Shown in pieces: positions 1 to 6,951 of a stretch of 8,027 nucleotides of DNA (position 1 is its first letter; each line of letters starts with the position of its first letter). The translations under genes and the position numbers were made by a program. The notes below the pieces were generated by a model. The model ran no database searches. It was not told the origin of the DNA and saw only the letters and a list, made by a program, of their open reading frames with translations. Origin of the DNA: Syntrophus sp. (in: bacteria) (lineage in GTDB: Bacteria; Desulfobacterota; Syntrophia; Syntrophales; UBA5619); the NCBI GenBank assembly GCA_013824905.1, contig PNOO01000110.1:1-8027 (forward strand), written 5' to 3'.

Positions 1-37
1 TCACCAGGTCTTTGATGTTTGATACCGGCTGAGTCAT
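1..37 (-). CDS. Start of an unidentified gene, cut by the left window edge
   Basis: An ATG at 37-35 opens a frame that runs off the left edge after 12 codons (MTQPVSNIKDLV). The start is well supported: a GGAGG Shine-Dalgarno lies at 46-42, four bases upstream. The gene follows the DUF3024 gene by 43 bp on the same strand, so it may be the last visible member of the same transcript. Twelve residues are too few to identify a family. By position it could be a further catabolic enzyme such as an aldolase, but that is only a guess from context. Confidence 0.6.
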   Translation of the reverse strand, partial: MTQPVSNIKDLV

Positions 38-80
38 ATTTCCTCCATTGATATGTTGATTTTATTTCCGATGATATGCC

Positions 81-425
81 TTATCCCCAAAATATTCCGG
101 TCGAGTCGCGATCGAGTGCTTTGAGCATGTCCTCAAAATCGGCGCTTGGTTTAATGATATCATAAAGATGCCACCGAGAGTTTCGATCTATATAGTATAA
201 TGTCCACATATGGGTGTTCTCGTCAAGCCGGAATTGAGCCACAGGATTCTTTGTCCAAATGGAAGGGTCTCTGAAATATGGCCTTGTTTCAATGAGCGTG
301 ACTTTATCCCGAATGATTTTAAAGATGAGCCTGACCTTATCTCTGACGCCTATGGGAATTCTGCGTTCACAGTACGCGGTGAGCTTGGTTTCGACCAGTT
401 TCCCGGTAAATTCTGAGAGGGGCAT
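81..425 (-). CDS. DUF3024 family small protein
   Basis: This 114-residue protein matches what I know of the DUF3024 family (function unknown). It opens with a 'PLSEF...' segment, then 'CERRIPIGVRDKVRL' near residues 19-33, the 'IETRPYFRDPSIWTKNPVAQFR' region near 45-66, a W-x-LYYIDRNSRWHLY stretch near 74-88, and ends in FWG. The length is typical, so it looks complete, and it has no signal peptide or membrane segment. An AAGGTGG sequence six bases upstream supports the ATG at 425. It lies 129 bp downstream of the second permease gene on the same strand. Its codons are visibly richer in A/T than those of the transporter genes (many ATA, TTT, AAA and GAT codons), which hints at a different origin. 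No role in sugar uptake is implied by the sequence. Confidence 0.85.
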   Translation of the reverse strand: MPLSEFTGKLVETKLTAYCERRIPIGVRDKVRLIFKIIRDKVTLIETRPYFRDPSIWTKNPVAQFRLDENTHMWTLYYIDRNSRWHLYDIIKPSADFEDMLKALDRDSTGIFWG

Positions 426-554
426 CTCAGTCCACCTTATGGCTGAGTTCAGATGATCTGCTTTTGGTACGAAGGTCCATTTTTTTTATCACTGACCACG
501 GAGCAAAAGACTGTGGTTTGTCCCGCATAGGCCATTGCATTGAACGCAAAGGCG
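426..554 (-). other. Spacer between permease and DUF3024 genes, no gene seen
   Basis: This 129-bp spacer separates the second permease stop from the DUF3024 start. On the minus strand it holds a weak dyad (ACCAC ... GTGGT, about 512 to 490), an eight-base A-run near 488-481, and the DUF3024 ribosome binding site at its end. I find no stem with a U-tract that would terminate transcription of the transporter operon, and no convincing promoter, so readthrough into the DUF3024 gene is possible. Confidence 0.4.
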
Positions 555-1439
555 TCAATCTTTCAATGCGCCCATCGTCAATCCCTGAACGATGGATTTC
601 CGCACGAAAAAGGCGAAGATGGAAACCGGCAGAACGATCAGGGTGGCGGCGGCGCCGATACCCGCCCAGTCGATCTTTCCGTAGGAAATGAAGTTGTAAA
701 CCGCCACCGGCACGGTCTTGGTCTTTGGCCCGGAGAGGATCAGCGAGAAGAGGAACTGGTTCCAGGAAAAGATGAAGGACATGATCGCCGCGGTGGCGAT
801 GCCGTTGCGGACCAGGGGGAGCACGATTAAAAGAAAGCTCTGCCAACGGGAACATCCGTCGATCATCGCAGCGTCTTCCAGCTCGCTCGGCATGCTTTCG
901 AAAAAAGAAACCATCAGCCAGATCACCATGGGCATGGTGATGATCAGATGGGTAATGGTCAGCGCGGAGTAGGTGTCGATGAGTTTCAGGTAGCGGAAGA
1001 TGATGTACCAGGGCAGCAGATAGCTTACAAATGGCGTCATCCGGGCGATCAAAATGATAATCCCGATCTTGTTCTGCCGGTATTTGGCGATAGAATAGGC
1101 CGCCGGCAGCCCCAAGACCAAAGAAATGGCCGTGGCCAGAGTGGCGATGATGAGGCTGTTCAGCAGATAGCGGAAAAAATTATACTGCTGGAAGACCGCC
1201 CGGAAGTTTTCCAGCGTGGGTGTAAAGAGGAACTCCGGAGGGTAAGAGATGTTTTGAATGCCGGTCTTCAGGCCGGTCAGGATCATCCAGATGAAAACAA
1301 ACAGAGGCGGCACGCACAGGGCGAAGGCGCCTGTATAAAAGAAGATCGATTTGAAGGTCTTTACCATTTTAGGTTCCCATCTCTCCGGCGGCGCTGATGA
1401 TCCCGGCGCCAAAATCCGTTTAAACCACTTGTGACTCAT
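555..1439 (-). CDS. Carbohydrate ABC transporter permease, MalG/UgpE type
   Basis: This is an inner-membrane subunit of a CUT1 (sugar-type) ABC importer, partner of the permease encoded just upstream. The 294-residue protein shows about six hydrophobic segments, starting near residues 34-54 and 92-112. The cytoplasmic EAA loop that docks onto the ATPase is clear at residues 188-208 (E-D-A-A-x-x-D-G ... L-P). The MalG hallmark 'FSWNQFLFSLIL' is at 224-235 and the C-terminus is short and basic before the end. The ATG at 1439 overlaps the upstream permease by 20 bp but has no good Shine-Dalgarno. The second methionine (codon 25, position 1367) would give 270 residues, closer to many relatives, with GGGA seven bases upstream. 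I keep the longer form but consider both open. The substrate cannot be read from this subunit. Confidence 0.93.
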   Translation of the reverse strand: MSHKWFKRILAPGSSAPPERWEPKMVKTFKSIFFYTGAFALCVPPLFVFIWMILTGLKTGIQNISYPPEFLFTPTLENFRAVFQQYNFFRYLLNSLIIATLATAISLVLGLPAAYSIAKYRQNKIGIIILIARMTPFVSYLLPWYIIFRYLKLIDTYSALTITHLIITMPMVIWLMVSFFESMPSELEDAAMIDGCSRWQSFLLIVLPLVRNGIATAAIMSFIFSWNQFLFSLILSGPKTKTVPVAVYNFISYGKIDWAGIGAAATLIVLPVSIFAFFVRKSIVQGLTMGALKD

Positions 1440-2313
1440 GCCGCAGACGGTTCATGATGACGTTGAATACCAGGACGATCAAAAAAACCACCACCATGAG
1501 GGCCGAGCCGTATCCGGCCTTGAAGAAGCTGAAGCCCACAGTGTAGGAATACAGGTAAAGCGTCTCGGAGGCGATGCCCGGCCCGCCCTGGGTGATGGTG
1601 TAGATGATGTCGAATTCCTTGAGGTTGTCCAGTGACCGGAGCATCAGGGCCGCAATCAGCACCGGCCGGATCAGGGGCAGGGTGATGTACCAGAAGATCT
1701 GCAATACACTGGCTCCGTCGATGCGGGCGGCCTCGTACGGATCATGGGGCAAGGATTTGAGGCCGGCCAGCACGATAAGGGTGATCATGGGGGTCCATTT
1801 CCACACGTCGACCATCACCAGGGTCGGGATCACCATCGCGGCGCTGCTGACCCAGAGGCTCGGGGGAAGGCCGACGCTCTGGAGCAGGTAATTCATGACG
1901 CCGATTTCCGGGTTCAGCATGATCCTCCAGATCAGTGCAACGGCCACCGGGGTCGCGGCAAACGGGATGATGTAAATCGCCTGAACGATCTCGCTTCCCT
2001 TGAAGGCGCGGTTGAAATAGAGTGCGATGAGCAGCCCCAGCGCCAGCTCCAGTGTGAGGCTCAGACCGCTGAAATAGACCATCACCTTCACGCCGTTCCA
2101 GACGCGCTCATCCCCGAAAAGTTCAATGAAGTTGTCGAACCCGATAAAGCGAGGCTGTCCCAGCCCGATCGTCCATTTGGTAAAGGTGAGATAGAGGTTG
2201 AAGACGATGGGAATGATGACGATGAGAAAAAGGACGATCACCGCCGGCGCCGGGAAGACCAGGGACTGGCGGCGGTCGACGAATCGGGAGATAGCGGAAA
2301 AGATCGTCTTCAT
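1420..2313 (-). CDS. Carbohydrate ABC transporter permease, MalF/UgpA type
   Basis: This is the first membrane subunit of the CUT1 importer, forming the translocation pore with the MalG-type partner. From the ATG at 2313 it is 297 residues. A hydrophobic segment at about 20-45 is followed by 'LYLTFTKW', then further segments near 77-100, 112-133, 157-183, 211-227 and 268-289. The EAA loop lies at 194-214 (E-A-A-R-I-D-G ... T-L-P-L), and the conserved 'TQGGPG' motif of this family is at 241-246. It lacks the large P2 periplasmic insert of enteric MalF, as is usual for UgpA-type subunits. A GTG one codon earlier (2316) is the alternative start; AGAAG seven bases before the ATG is a weak ribosome site. 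It follows the binding-protein gene after 76 bp that contain a strong stem-loop, and its end overlaps the next permease. Confidence 0.93.
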   Translation of the reverse strand: MKTIFSAISRFVDRRQSLVFPAPAVIVLFLIVIIPIVFNLYLTFTKWTIGLGQPRFIGFDNFIELFGDERVWNGVKVMVYFSGLSLTLELALGLLIALYFNRAFKGSEIVQAIYIIPFAATPVAVALIWRIMLNPEIGVMNYLLQSVGLPPSLWVSSAAMVIPTLVMVDVWKWTPMITLIVLAGLKSLPHDPYEAARIDGASVLQIFWYITLPLIRPVLIAALMLRSLDNLKEFDIIYTITQGGPGIASETLYLYSYTVGFSFFKAGYGSALMVVVFLIVLVFNVIMNRLRHESQVV

Positions 2314-2337
2314 CACAGTGCTTCTGCCCAGGAAATG

Positions 2338-2376
2338 CCGGGTCTGTCCGTTTTACGCGAGGCCGGACAGACCCGG
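2338..2376 (-). terminator. GC-rich stem-loop after the binding-protein gene (partial terminator or mRNA stabiliser)
   Basis: A perfect 13-bp inverted repeat pairs 2376-2364 (CCGGGTCTGTCCG read on the minus strand) with 2350-2338, with a 13-base loop. It begins 13 bases after the binding-protein stop codon and ends about 24 bases before the permease start. No U-tract follows, so it is not a textbook intrinsic terminator. Its position between the binding-protein and first permease genes resembles the stem-loops of malE-malF operons, which protect the upstream message and keep receptor levels above permease levels. That role is inferred by analogy. Confidence 0.7.
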
Positions 2377-2389
2377 TGCGTTTGGAGAG

Positions 2390-3697
2390 CTATCGCTCCA
2401 TCTTCTTATCCATCAGCTCGGCCGCTTTTTTGGCTGAAGCGACGACATCCTTGCCATCGATGGCGTCCACGATCACCTGACCGGTGATGTCCCGGATCTC
2501 GGGGACATTGATGACCGGCGGGTTCCACTGGCCCTGACCGATCTCAAAGGACTTCATCGTGGCTGCGGTCCAGTCCGGCTGTTTGTCCCCCGCCTTGTAC
2601 TCCTTGGAGCTCCAGGCCGAGGCGCGTCCGGCCGGCACGCCTGCCAGCAGGGCGCCCAGGCAGTTCTCCTTGTTGGTTGCCCACTGGACGAAGAGCCACG
2701 CCGCCTTCTGCCGCTCGGGTGTGCTGGTCTTGCTGATCGAGAGGCTCCAGTTGGAGACATGGGGCAGCTTCTTCCCTCCCGGGCCGGCCGGGATCACCGC
2801 GTAGCCGACCTTGCCCGCGACCTTGGATTCCTTGGGATTCTCATAGAGCGCTTTGAAGACGTTCGCGTCATAGATCATGGCGGCCTTGCCCTCCATGAAC
2901 ATCGAGGTGCTCTCCGCCCAATGAAGCATCGTCGCGCCCTGGGGTCCGTAGAACCTCAGCAGGTCGCCGTAGAACTTGAAGGCCGCGATGTTTTCGGGTG
3001 AGGAGAAGTTCGACTGGCCCTGGGCGTTCGTCCAGGAGCCGCCAAAGGTATAAAGGAAATCGACCCACTGGGAGGTCGCCGCCGCCCCCTTGCCTCTGAG
3101 CGTGATGCCGACCAGCTTTTTGCCGTCCACCTCCTTGCCGTGGAAGAACTTGGCGACCTGTTCGAGTTCCTTCATGGTCGTCGGGACCTTCTGCTTGAAC
3201 TTGGTGAAGAGGTCCTTCCGATAGGCCAGAAGCGACGTCTCGGCGTTGATGACGATGCCGATCTGTTTCCCCTCCACCGAGGAGGCCTTGGCGAAACTGG
3301 CGAAGAAATCCTTCGGATTCCAGGCCGGATCGGTCAGTTTGGGATCGGCGATATACTCGTCCAGAGGCTGGAGCCATCCCGCTTTCCAGTAATGGAGATC
3401 GTCCTGGCCCGGCATGATCATGTAGCCGTCCACCTTACCGCCGGCATTGAGCTCGATCGTCCGCTTGTTCCGGTACTGATCCTCCGGGAACGCTTCTATG
3501 ACGACCTTGATGCCGGTCAGCTTTTCAAAATCGGCCACTTTCGGTTCGATGTACGTCGTAAACGGATGCTTGTTCATCAGAAATCGGATCTCTGTGCCCT
3601 GACTCTGCTTCCAGTCAACGGCGGCCGATGCCGTCGCCGCCGCCATTCCCATGCACAACAGTACCGCCAACGCAACGAATGCCATTCCTCTTTTCAT
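2390..3697 (-). CDS. Periplasmic sugar-binding protein (extracellular solute-binding protein family 1)
   Basis: This is the receptor of the CUT1 importer, binding substrate in the periplasm and delivering it to the two permeases. The start at 3697 is fixed by a very strong AGGAGGAGG site ending six bases upstream; an upstream in-frame ATG at 3736 is not needed. The 435-residue precursor begins with a Sec signal (MKRG, a hydrophobic core at about 5-20, then ATASA) with likely cleavage after residue 25. There is no lipobox cysteine, so it should be soluble. The mature protein follows the MalE-like type 1 layout: 'FEKLTGIKV' in the first lobe, 'YRKDLFTKF' near the hinge, 'FMEGKAAMIYDANVF' in the substrate-side region, and the C-terminal 'WLFVQWATNKEN' segment. 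The typical length suggests an intact gene. Ligand identity cannot be read from these motifs. Confidence 0.93.
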   Translation of the reverse strand: MKRGMAFVALAVLLCMGMAAATASAAVDWKQSQGTEIRFLMNKHPFTTYIEPKVADFEKLTGIKVVIEAFPEDQYRNKRTIELNAGGKVDGYMIMPGQDDLHYWKAGWLQPLDEYIADPKLTDPAWNPKDFFASFAKASSVEGKQIGIVINAETSLLAYRKDLFTKFKQKVPTTMKELEQVAKFFHGKEVDGKKLVGITLRGKGAAATSQWVDFLYTFGGSWTNAQGQSNFSSPENIAAFKFYGDLLRFYGPQGATMLHWAESTSMFMEGKAAMIYDANVFKALYENPKESKVAGKVGYAVIPAGPGGKKLPHVSNWSLSISKTSTPERQKAAWLFVQWATNKENCLGALLAGVPAGRASAWSSKEYKAGDKQPDWTAATMKSFEIGQGQWNPPVINVPEIRDITGQVIVDAIDGKDVVASAKKAAELMDKKMER

Positions 3698-3734
3698 ATG
3701 ATGCCTCCTCCTGAGCTGTTTATGGATCCTATTC

Positions 3735-3755
3735 ATAGGGGAGTCGTCCCCCTAT
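3735..3755 (-). repeat. 7-bp inverted repeat in the binding-protein leader
   Basis: ATAGGGG at 3735-3741 is the exact complement of CCCCTAT at 3749-3755, with a 7-base loop. The stem ends 38 bases before the binding-protein start, just upstream of its ribosome binding site. No U-tract follows. It could stabilise the 5' end of a processed mRNA or be part of an operator. Confidence 0.5.
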
Positions 3756-3760
3756 TTCCG

Positions 3761-3776
3761 TGATCGAATCCGATCA
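3761..3776. promoter_or_regulatory. Candidate operator, TGATCG-N4-CGATCA
   Basis: Two 6-base arms, TGATCG (3761-3766) and CGATCA (3771-3776), form a perfect interrupted palindrome around AATC. The size and symmetry suit a dimeric repressor, and the site lies 64 bases or more upstream of the binding-protein start. No regulator gene is visible in the window and I do not recognise the motif, so this rests only on symmetry and position. In the plus direction the dyad is followed by TTTT, but no gene on that strand needs a terminator here. Confidence 0.35.
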
Positions 3777-3816
3777 TTTTCCAGTTCTTCTTCCCCCGCT
3801 TCGGTCATCCGTTGAC

Positions 3817-3833
3817 GGCTGCCGCGGGCAGCC
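3817..3833 (-). terminator. Tight stem-loop just after the ATPase stop codon
   Basis: GGCTGCC and GGCAGCC form a perfect 7-bp GC-rich stem with a 3-base loop, starting 10 bases after the ATPase TAA. The downstream sequence (GTCAACGG) has no U-tract, so full intrinsic termination is unlikely. A pause site, a partial terminator or protection of the upstream message from 3' exonucleases fits better. The placement mirrors the stem-loop after the binding-protein gene. Confidence 0.6.
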
Positions 3834-3843
3834 TATTCACCCC

Positions 3844-4947
3844 TTACACAATCGTTTGAGAGGTCTCCCTGTCGAAGAGATGTATCTGGGCCATTTTCAG
3901 ATCCACCTCGAGGGTTTGCCCTACGGTCAATGGGTGTTTGGGGACCTCCATCCTGGCAACGAGGGCATGAGGTCCGCAGGTCAAATAGACAAAAACCTCA
4001 AATCCCAGGGTTTCCACCACCTCGGCCTGTACTGTAAGGGTATTTCCGCTATCGCTTCCTGTTGCCGGATCATGTTCCTCCATATCCTCGGGCCGCACAC
4101 CGAAGATGACTGGCCGATCGGCATAGGGCTCGACCCGGGGATAAAACGCCTCCGGCAACCGTACCTTGAAACCCTCGGAAGCGATAAACCAGGTGTCTTT
4201 TTCCCGGACCAGCCGGGTTTCGATGAAGTTCATGGCCGGCGAACCGATGAACCCGGCGACGAACCGGTTGGCCGGTTTATTATAGACATCGAGGGGCATG
4301 CCGGATTGCTGCAGCGTACCGTTATGCATGATGAAGATCCGGTCGGCCATGGTCATGGCCTCAACCTGATCGTGGGTGACGTAGACGATGGTGGCCCCCA
4401 GGCGCCGGTGGAGCTTGCTGATCTCGGCCCGCATGGCCACCCTGAGCTTGGCGTCGAGGTTGGAGAGGGGTTCGTCGAACAGAAAGACCTTTGGCTTGCG
4501 CACAATAGCCCTTCCCACCGCCACTCGCTGTCTCTGCCCGCCCGAGAGCTCTTTGGGTTTTCTCTCCAGCAGATCGTGGATGCCGAGGATGTCGGCCGCT
4601 TCCTGCACCCGCCGATCGATCTCCGTTTTGGAAAATTTGCGCATTTTGAGCCCGAAGCCCAGGTTGTCCCGGACGTTCATGTGCGGATAGAGGGCGTAAT
4701 TCTGAAAGACCATGGCGATGTCCCGATCCTTGGGCGCCATGTCGTTCACCAGCGTATCGCCGATATAGATATCGCCTGACGTCACCGTCTCCAGACCGGC
4801 GATCATCCTGAGCGCCGTGGTCTTGCCGCATCCGGAAGGTCCCACCAGCACAGCAAACTCTCTGTCCCGGATCTCGATGTTTAGATTGTCGACCGCCGTT
4901 ACCGACCCGTACCGTTTGATCAGGTTTTTCAGAATCACATTGGCCAC
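3844..4947 (-). CDS. Sugar ABC transporter ATP-binding protein (MalK/UgpC type)
   Basis: This is the cytoplasmic ATPase that powers the importer. From a GTG start at 4947 (preceded by GAGG eight bases upstream) it is 367 residues beginning MANVILKNL, the usual opening of this family. All nucleotide-binding motifs are intact: Walker A GPSGCGKT at 36-43, Q-loop Q82, signature LSGGQ at 134-138, Walker B VFLFDE at 154-159 with catalytic E159, D-loop SNLD at 162-165 and switch H192. Residues from about 240 to the end form the MalK-type regulatory TOBE region ('GVRPED' at 283-288). The same frame stays open far upstream through the dehydrogenase gene, but that extension is antiparallel to no family and is rejected. 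The gene follows the SDR stop by 26 bp. These ATPases often serve several sugar importers, so its presence does not define the substrate. Confidence 0.95.
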   Translation of the reverse strand: MANVILKNLIKRYGSVTAVDNLNIEIRDREFAVLVGPSGCGKTTALRMIAGLETVTSGDIYIGDTLVNDMAPKDRDIAMVFQNYALYPHMNVRDNLGFGLKMRKFSKTEIDRRVQEAADILGIHDLLERKPKELSGGQRQRVAVGRAIVRKPKVFLFDEPLSNLDAKLRVAMRAEISKLHRRLGATIVYVTHDQVEAMTMADRIFIMHNGTLQQSGMPLDVYNKPANRFVAGFIGSPAMNFIETRLVREKDTWFIASEGFKVRLPEAFYPRVEPYADRPVIFGVRPEDMEEHDPATGSDSGNTLTVQAEVVETLGFEVFVYLTCGPHALVARMEVPKHPLTVGQTLEVDLKMAQIHLFDRETSQTIV

Positions 4948-4973
4948 GTTAGCTGCCTCGCAACAATAAAAGC

Positions 4974-5855
4974 CTAAATCGAATAAGAAGAAAATCCCCC
5001 GTCGACCGGAACGACCACGCCGGTCACAAAACTGGAGGCGTCGGAAAGAAGCCAGATCAGGGCGCCGATCAGGTCGTCCGGGAGACCATAACGACCCAGG
5101 GGTGTTTGGGCAACCACCCGGCGGGCGCGGGGGGTCAGCTCGCCCGTTTTCTGATCGATATGGAGAAAGCGGAGCTGCTCGGTCATGAAAAAACCCGGCG
5201 CCAGGGCGTTCACGCGGACGCCGGTCTGTGAGAAATGGACAGCCAGCCACTTCGTGAAGTTGCTCACTGCCGCCTTTGCGGCCGAGTAGGCGGCCACCTT
5301 TGTCAGAGGCAGGAAGGCGCTCATAGAGGAGATGTTGACGATGGCGCCCTTCCCCTTCGCGACCATTCCTGCTGCAAAGGCCTGGGTTGTGAGAAACGTC
5401 CCCATGAAATTGAGATCGAATACCTGGCGGACACCGGCCGGATCGAGATCGAAAAACGACTGCACCGCCGGACCGCCGGCTCCGGCTGGGTCGTGAAATT
5501 CCACCGAGGTGCTGCCCCGGGGATCGTTCCCTCCCGCGCCGTTGATCAGAAAATCGGGCGCGCCCCATAAATGCGAGACTTCCTTGCAGCACTCCCGGAG
5601 CCGGACCGGATCCAGGACGTCGCACTGCAGAGCCGTGGCTGTTCCGCCGGACTGGATGACAGACTGAGCACGGGCTCCGGCTTTCCCGAGGTCAATATCA
5701 AGAACTGCGACCTTCACACCCACCCCACCCAGGGCTATCGCCATGGCGCCGCACAGCTCGCCTCCGCCGCCGGTGAGGGCGGCCACTTTTCCGTCCAAAT
5801 CAAAGCGTTGTAGAATGGCGAGTTCCATGCTGTGCGCATTCCTGTCCGTCATCAT
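4974..5855 (-). CDS. SDR-family oxidoreductase, D-mannonate oxidoreductase (fructuronate reductase)-like
   Basis: This is a 293-residue classical short-chain dehydrogenase. The Rossmann glycine motif is TGGGGELCG at 28-36, and D53 at the end of the second strand suggests NAD(H) preference. The INGAGGN stretch at 104-110 is followed by N149, S177, Y190 and K194 of the catalytic tetrad (YSAAK at 190-194). 'VNALAPGFFMTEQ' and 'FVTGVVVPVDGGFSSYS' near the C-terminus, with the long insert after INGAGGN, resemble the SDR type of D-mannonate oxidoreductase known from hexuronate catabolism. The exact substrate is inferred; another sugar acid or polyol is possible. The ATG at 5855 shares ATGA with the kinase stop and has GAGG six bases upstream, so the two are translationally coupled. 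A longer reading from 5984 has no support. Confidence 0.88.
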   Translation of the reverse strand: MMTDRNAHSMELAILQRFDLDGKVAALTGGGGELCGAMAIALGGVGVKVAVLDIDLGKAGARAQSVIQSGGTATALQCDVLDPVRLRECCKEVSHLWGAPDFLINGAGGNDPRGSTSVEFHDPAGAGGPAVQSFFDLDPAGVRQVFDLNFMGTFLTTQAFAAGMVAKGKGAIVNISSMSAFLPLTKVAAYSAAKAAVSNFTKWLAVHFSQTGVRVNALAPGFFMTEQLRFLHIDQKTGELTPRARRVVAQTPLGRYGLPDDLIGALIWLLSDASSFVTGVVVPVDGGFSSYSI

Positions 5856-6883
5856 AATCCGCCTCGGTCGTTGACAAAGGCCGTCACCTCTTCCCAGGAA
5901 GGCATGGCCGCGGAGCAACCATGCCGGGTCACCAACATGGCGCCGCAGGCATTGCCCAGCCGGGCGGCTTTCCAAAGGTCCCATCCCTTTACATACCCGT
6001 ACAGGAATCCCGCGCCGAAGGCATCGCCGGCGCCGAGGATATTCTGGACCGTGACCGAAAACCCCGGCACATCATCCGTAGCGCAGTCGCGCTGATGAAT
6101 CCGGCATCCGTATTGACCGCGTTTCTCCAGCACCACCTGAGGGCCGTATTCCATAAGGGTCCGCACGTGTTCGGCGGTATTCCCGGTCACCCGGGCATCG
6201 GAAATTTGGGAATGGGACAGGAGGATCGACTGGGGATCGGTCAGCAGGGCGGCATTGATCTCATCTTCGGTACCCATAATAATGTCCACACTGGACAAGG
6301 AGGAACGCACGGCAATGCCGTAGGCGCGGGGATCGTGCCACTGGTCCGGCCGAAAATCCAAGTCAAGGACGACAGATGCGCCGGCCTTTCCGGCGAGCTC
6401 CGCGGCATACAGGGTAGCGCTCCGAACCGGCTCCTTGCTGAGATTCGTGCCTGCGAACTGAAACACACGGCTCTCGGCGACGGGGGCAGCCAGGACATCC
6501 TCGATCGCAAGGGCGACGTCAGCGCAGTTTTCCCGGTAAAAGACCAGCGGAAACTTGTCGGGAGGCTCGATGCCCAGGACGACGATGCTGGTGTGACGAT
6601 CCGGTTTCCGTGGGCTGAAACGGATATCCACCCCCTCTTTGTTCAGAAAATGGGCCACGAAGTCGCCGACGGGGTCCTCTCCGAAAGCGGTCAAAAGCGC
6701 CGAATTCAATCCCAGCCTGCGGCAACCGACGCTCATATTGGTAGGAGACCCGCCGACATAGGCGACGAAGCTTTTGATATTGACAAATGCGGCCCCCACA
6801 TCGTTGCTGTAGAGGTCCATGCAGGAGCGGCCCATATGAAACGTGTCATAAGTCCGCCGGGCTTGACAGGGATCAGGACTCAT
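5852..6883 (-). CDS. iolC: PfkB-family carbohydrate kinase, IolC-like (5-dehydro-2-deoxygluconokinase type)
   Basis: This is an ATP-dependent sugar kinase of the ribokinase/PfkB fold. Taken from the ATG at 6883 it has 343 residues. IolC-like features run in order: 'MGRSCMDLYSNDVG' at 17-30, the substrate-binding 'YVGGSPTNMSVGCRRLG' at 42-58, 'FPLVFYRENCADVAL' at 111-125, and the anion-hole motif GAGDAFGAGF at 284-293 with D287 as catalytic base. 'RHGCSAAMP' near 320-328 is also typical. In inositol breakdown IolC phosphorylates 5-dehydro-2-deoxy-D-gluconate, but no other iol gene is visible, so a related keto-sugar acid is possible. It lacks the C-terminal aldolase-like extension of fused IolC proteins. 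An ATG at 6937 is in frame, but codons 6937-6884 are A/T-rich unlike the rest and would leave almost no leader after the promoter. Neither start has a strong ribosome site. Confidence 0.85.
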   Translation of the reverse strand: MSPDPCQARRTYDTFHMGRSCMDLYSNDVGAAFVNIKSFVAYVGGSPTNMSVGCRRLGLNSALLTAFGEDPVGDFVAHFLNKEGVDIRFSPRKPDRHTSIVVLGIEPPDKFPLVFYRENCADVALAIEDVLAAPVAESRVFQFAGTNLSKEPVRSATLYAAELAGKAGASVVLDLDFRPDQWHDPRAYGIAVRSSLSSVDIIMGTEDEINAALLTDPQSILLSHSQISDARVTGNTAEHVRTLMEYGPQVVLEKRGQYGCRIHQRDCATDDVPGFSVTVQNILGAGDAFGAGFLYGYVKGWDLWKAARLGNACGAMLVTRHGCSAAMPSWEEVTAFVNDRGGL

Positions 6884-6951
6884 TCCGTAATAATCCGTTA
6901 TTTCAAATATTTTAGTTATCGGAACGGAAACGCCCATTTATTGGTTGATTA

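Larger units (their letters stand above)
3698..3843 (-). promoter_or_regulatory. Structured leader between ATPase and binding-protein genes
   Basis: This 146-bp gap is long compared with the other junctions in the operon. Read toward the binding-protein gene it holds, in order, a stem-loop just after the ATPase stop (3833-3817), an interrupted palindrome TGATCG-AATC-CGATCA (its plus-strand spelling, 3761-3776), a second stem (ATAGGGG/CCCCTAT, 3735-3755, 7-base loop) and the AGGAGGAGG ribosome site. I see no clear -35/-10 pair, so an internal promoter is possible but unproven. The likely effect is separate tuning of binding-protein expression. Confidence 0.5.

Noticed and set aside
427..855. 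Minus-strand open frame of 142 codons under the second permease
   Set aside because: It overlaps the permease coding region in another frame and has shadow-type His/Arg-rich composition. Its last 17 codons (480-427) could be a leader peptide just before DUF3024, but no ribosome site supports that.
1744..2487. Plus-strand open frame of 247 codons opposite the MalF-type permease
   Set aside because: It is rich in His, Asp, Gln and Arg as expected for the reverse of membrane-protein codons, and it crosses a gene boundary on the other strand.
3140..3763. Plus-strand open frame of 207 codons opposite the binding protein
   Set aside because: It is antisense to a clear periplasmic binding protein and shows no domain.
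3733..3777. 14-codon open frame in the binding-protein leader (MIGFDHGNRGTTPL)
   Set aside because: It has no convincing ribosome site and no run of repeated codons as in attenuator peptides, and it spans both dyads by chance.
3760..4779. Plus-strand open frame of 339 codons opposite the ATPase gene
   Set aside because: It is antisense to a fully intact ABC ATPase. Its translation has no recognisable domain, and it arises from GC-rich codon bias.
4948..5625. Upstream in-frame extension of the ATPase gene, giving a 593-residue protein
   Set aside because: The extra 226 residues overlap the intact SDR gene in another frame, are rich in Arg, Gly and Pro and resemble no family. The GTG at 4947 with GAGG upstream gives the normal family N-terminus.
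5856..5984. Upstream extension of the SDR gene to an ATG at 5984
   Set aside because: It overlaps the conserved C-terminus of the kinase in another frame. The ATGA start at 5855 with its ribosome site fits the family length.
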